A stretch of DNA of 64,000 nt from Galaxea fascicularis. Its lineage: Eukaryota > Cnidaria > Anthozoa > Scleractinia > Euphylliidae. Location: contig OX419336.1 of NCBI GenBank assembly GCA_948470475.1, forward strand, positions 8,622,608 through 8,686,607, given 5' to 3'. Under the pieces are notes generated by a model, which was not told the DNA's origin, searched no databases, and saw only the letters and a program-made list of their open reading frames with translations. This document shows positions 60,156 through 64,000 of the stretch, piece by piece (within the stretch, counting starts at the first letter, position 1; every line of letters starts with the position of its first letter). A program made the position numbers and the translations under genes.

Positions 60156-62369
60156 AGCAGGGATCGAGATAGGAACCCGCGAGTGGTGAATATAGATGAA
60201 CGTACGTGTATGAAAATCATGGCCTGGACGTAACTTGAGTAGTTGTGATGCCTGGTCATATTTGAGCATCTGCCAAAGTTGCGTCCACAACTTACTTTTT
60301 CATCTGTTTACCTCGCAGTTCACACATTTGATTATCAATTTAATCATTAATCAAAGGAAGTAATCCTGAGGACTCACGCTTAAACGGGAGCTATGTCACG
60401 ACGATTTTGTGGTTTTGGATCAATTCTTTCCAAAAACCGTTACTTATTTATACAAACAATGTTCCTGATAAACTATGAGGTGGATATCAAATTAATTTTA
60501 TCAAAGAGAGCAACCCATAATAAGGTTTTTGTTGTTTTTTGTCGAGATAGCATCAAAACTTGAAAAAGTTGGCCCAACCTTTTCAAGTTTCAATCCATTT
60601 CCATCCTTGCCGCATTGGTAGCATCAGACGACATGAAACAGTTTTAGTGTCATAACAGTCTTAAATAACAAAAATAGACCATTATTTTTGGATCTCAATT
60701 GACCGCAAGACATATTTTGAGCTTTAAAAATATGCTAAAATAGCGTGACGTAGCTCCTTTAACGATAGAGAACCAAGAGCCCCGTCTTTATTGGTCCATC
60801 TTCAAAAGGTGCACACAATCTAAATCCTTAAAGTTTCATACTGTGTTATACTTGTGTTTTGACATTATCCCAACCAGAACCAGTTGTCGCCTTCAAAAGG
60901 AAAGAGGCCTAGAAAAAGCCAACACATACCAAAGTTGTGCCTGGCTTTCGCCTGGCTTAACAAAAGGGAGTGGCAAACCTGCTGGTAACAGCGCAAATGC
61001 AGAGCGTTTTTTCTAATAAAAGGGAAAACTCCAAACAGGGCTTCAGACATTCTTTACCCCGACAACCCCTTATCGGATTCACAAGCGAAGCAATGCCGAC
61101 AGATACGCAAAATAAAAGTGTCTTTATTGGAGTTAAAGAAATACTGATGCGCTGTTTGTAGTCAGATCTAATTAAGCAACAATAACGCCGGCTAAAGAGC
61201 TTTGCAATACGTAACAATACTTGCGGGCATTTGTTTCCAAATTGAAGCTTAATCATCACTGAAAATGCTTGGTTACCCACACTTTTCTATTTGCGTTTAA
61301 ACAGCCCTCTCTAAGATCTGCGCTAAACACATTTTCCGCTAACAATGGGAGGCACCACCCTTAAGCAGCTTTAAGCTTGTTTTCTCACATAAAGCGGCGT
61401 TCTTAGTAGGCGACAATTGCTGATTAATTGGTCGGAGAAGTAATCCTATTTCCTAAATCTTGTTTACCTGTGAATGAAGGAAATTTACAGTGAACAAAAT
61501 AATACCAACAGCAACAAACACTGCTCGAAAACTATCGGCATGGAATATTTTAGTACATAAGTGATACACAGCAAATACAAAGATGATTGCAATAACTTTG
61601 ATAATAAATAATAATGAGAAAATATATTTAAAAGAGATGCGACAAGACTTGGGTAAGGCCCATAAAAGGATTGGTACAAGTCATAAAAATATCGGGCCTG
61701 TAGAATATACCTTTTTCAGGAAAAAGCGAGGGTTCGTTCTTCACACCAACGTCCTGATGTGTTATAAGATCACCTCGTCCACGTATTGCATATAGATGCA
61801 TTATACAACATTTTGCTGGACTTCTTGATTATCTTGACTACCGTATTGATAAGACTTTGTGCCGCTGACCGCCGCGGAAAAATGTTTCCAAAAGTTTGCG
61901 AGGTGACGCAGACCGATCGCCTGTCATGTCACCGAGCGTGTCGCAGACCTTTAAGCTAAGATCATATGGAAACCAGGCCTGAGAGGATTTTGTTTCGTGC
62001 GTGTGTTGGCCTCCGAGTGAGGGAAGACCTTCAAGACCAGACTCCTGACTAGCGGTTTTCGTCAAAAATGGGAGTTAAGAAACGAGGACTCTTTCGCAAT
62101 CATTCCAATTTGTTTAACTTGGAAGATGCTGGCGAACCCCTCAGGGACTAAGTTACTATGAACGACGTCATAGTAAGGAACAAAAAGATTTTGCCGTCAT
62201 ACGCTGACGTTCTCGAGAAAACCTAAAATTTGATCATTTCACGTTGTTTTGCAGAAGACGGCAAAGAAATGTACCAAAATGTAAAACGCACGTGCAGAGC
62301 GATTGTTTTTTACTCATTAAGCCCATTGTTTTGTGGCGTTCTCGTTGCCGTCGCCGTCCTCGTTTCTTA

Positions 62370-62754
62370 GGCTATGTTCACACGGGACCGGTTCCAAATG
62401 GTTCCGATCTAAAAATCGTGCCCGATAGGCGTTTTGTTCACACGGGACTTGCTAACCGTACCGTCAATCCTTTCCCAGTCAGGTACGATTTCTGGACCTC
62501 CAAAAACGCAGGTCCAGTTTTGGAACTGTTTCGGTCCCAAACGGATCTGTAACCGGTTCGTTTTGGTAATAGCAGCGCAATTTAACCTTGGCCCCATTTT
62601 GAAAGCTTCATCTGCGCATTAACTGCCAGAAACAGTTCCTTTGCTCACGTAGATCCAATACTGAAACATAACATGTCGGTCTCGTGTGAACAGAAGTGGT
62701 CCGTTTCAGGATCGGGTCGGATCTATTTAGGACTGATCCCGTGTGAACATAGCC
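62370..62754. mobile_element. 385-bp MITE, TTA target duplication
   Basis: Ends GGCTATGTTCACACGGGACC and GGACTGATCCCGTGTGAACATAGCC are inverse, and TTCACACGGGA recurs inside. Flanked by TTA (62367-62369 and 62755-62757). PIF/Harbinger-like. Confidence 0.8.
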
Positions 62755-63561
62755 TTAAACTCCCTAATCTGACTAGCTACGAGGTGTTTTAAATAAAAAT
62801 ATCATGTAGCGTTCTGATAGGTAGAGCACTACAACCTGGCCATATAAAACCTCATTACGTGAAACACCACGTACCTACCATAAATAATAAAACCTGGCAA
62901 TAGTTTGCTGGGGGGTGCTTATTCTCGCGGGCTCAGAAAACCTGGTTCTAGATCTGCAGCTGAATGTCATTTGTAGGTTTTTCTCCGAGTGATGGGCTCC
63001 TGACACAAATCATGCTATTCCAGCTACTGCTACAGGTCCGGTGACTGCTGCTCTGTTCAAAGTCAAAGAAACTCAAATAGTGTACGGCGTATTTGACCAT
63101 TTTTATACAAACCGCGCGATGTGAGTTATGAAATGATGGATTTAAATGTTTTGTTCTACGATCCTTAACGCTAGGGTCAAGAATCCCCTTGGGATAATTA
63201 ATAGCTATTAGTTGTCACTGCGTCGTGCTTGACTGCACGCTTAACGCGGTTTGCATGACAAAAGCAAACAGCTGACCAATAACCAATAAACGGCACTCAG
63301 TCTGAGAAAGAAAACACACCCTTTTGATTTTGGAGTTCAAATTAATGCAAACAACTTAAGAGTGATTTATTTGAAAACATCAGCCATTTGTGGCAAATGT
63401 GCTTCGACGTCATGTTGAGAAAATTGTTTGAAAAATGCATGCAAAGCTGATTACTAAGCTACATAACATTTTCCTTACTCTTTCGATTTACGATTGAATG
63501 TTTTCGTGTGTTCCAAAAAGAATGGTGGCTAAACTATTGTGAGGGTAACGTCTTTATTGGT

Positions 63562-63719
63562 TTATGGTTTGTAATTCCAGAAAGATTCCATATATTCTGC
63601 AGCGCCGTGTTCACTCAATAAGTTTATGCCGGAACTTTCGTGGAGGAATGCGTGACAGACACGCGAAACACGCGCGGAGTCAAAGGCCGAGGCCTTTTTT
63701 GTTCCCTGCGTGCACTGAT
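63562..63719 (-). CDS. possible 3'-terminal exon of a gene beyond the right edge
   Basis: A pyrimidine-rich acceptor (TTTCCTTCTCAATTCTCCAG) opens a phase-1 frame (QCTQGTKKASAFDSARVSRV... ending AAEYMESFWNYKP and TAA). An AATAAA lies only a few bases after the stop, which supports a terminal exon. The peptide is not recognised. It may be chance. Confidence 0.35.
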
Positions 63720-64000
63720 CTGGAGAATTGAGAAGGAAACCATATTTGACCAATCTGTAGATATGCGATGCTACAGTATGCGTTAGCGGGTGTTCATTAA
63801 TCAAAGACAAATTGATAAATAGTGCAATCAGTCCTAAGAATTTAAATGCAAGATATTGATGCAACAAGGCAGAATAAAACTGTACTCGGCAATTCAATGG
63901 AACTTCTTCCTGGATCAAAAAAATTGCGTTTTTGCAAAATTAATTGCCCCACTTCTACTCCTATAGCCGCCTAATCGGCATTTGGAATGTGCTAAACGAA

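Larger units (their letters stand above)
54059..63561. other. gene-poor right flank
   Basis: Apart from the elements listed separately I see no supported exon. Open frames such as 54491-54829 (+) and 57003-57290 (-) have no recognisable domain, no flanking splice pattern and no family resemblance. Confidence 0.55.

Noticed and set aside
1..64000. CRISPR arrays, operons, rRNA genes
   Set aside because: No regularly spaced direct repeats, polycistronic gene order or rRNA-like sequence. The window is clearly eukaryotic nuclear DNA with spliced genes.

Overview
This is eukaryotic, AT-leaning nuclear DNA: genes with short, phase-consistent exons split by long introns, packed with MITEs, SINEs and LINE pieces. 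Gene content (a ZNFX1-like helicase carrying a LamG-type exon, PLPBP, a BTB-BACK-MATH protein, PSMD4) and the repeat style suggest a cnidarian, probably an anthozoan such as a stony coral. This is inference; no species marker is visible.

Layout. (1) 1-18956, minus: a ZNFX1-like SF1 RNA helicase gene, 11 coding exons visible, running off the left edge before its zinc-finger region. Its introns hold several transposons, a LINE remnant and a SINE cluster. A symmetric phase 1-1 exon coding a laminin-G/concanavalin-like domain sits inside the helicase gene. (2) 18969-23485: intergenic, almost all repeat (long foldback element with a putative captured exon, nested MITEs). (3) 23486-33291, minus: PLPBP (YggS/PROSC family) in 8 exons. 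An apparently intact LINE (PHD finger, endonuclease, reverse transcriptase) lies antisense in its last-but-one intron. (4) 33523-37619, plus: a three-exon gene for a 150-residue protein I do not recognise, head-to-head with PLPBP across 231 bp that contain an X-box-like motif. (5) 37620-39442: MITE and SINE. (6) 39443-46110, minus: a 7-exon BTB-BACK-MATH gene. (7) 46386-54058, plus: PSMD4/Rpn10, 8 exons, complete, head-to-head with the BTB gene across 275 bp. (8) 54059-64000: gene-poor, with MITEs and a possible 3'-terminal exon at 63562-63719 of a gene lying beyond the right edge.

Exon limits were set by hand from GT/AG sites, reading phase and family knowledge. In PLPBP, PSMD4 and the 150-residue gene every junction keeps phase. 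The BTB gene is in phase with one donor choice left open. The ZNFX1-like gene has one junction (13654 exon to 9994 exon) whose phases do not match, so a small exon is missing from my model or the gene is damaged there.

The genes do not form a pathway. The most notable signals are the LamG exon inside the RNA helicase, the intact LINE with an NPGP (2A-like) motif, the foldback element that seems to carry a gene's first exon in both arms, and the two bidirectional promoters.
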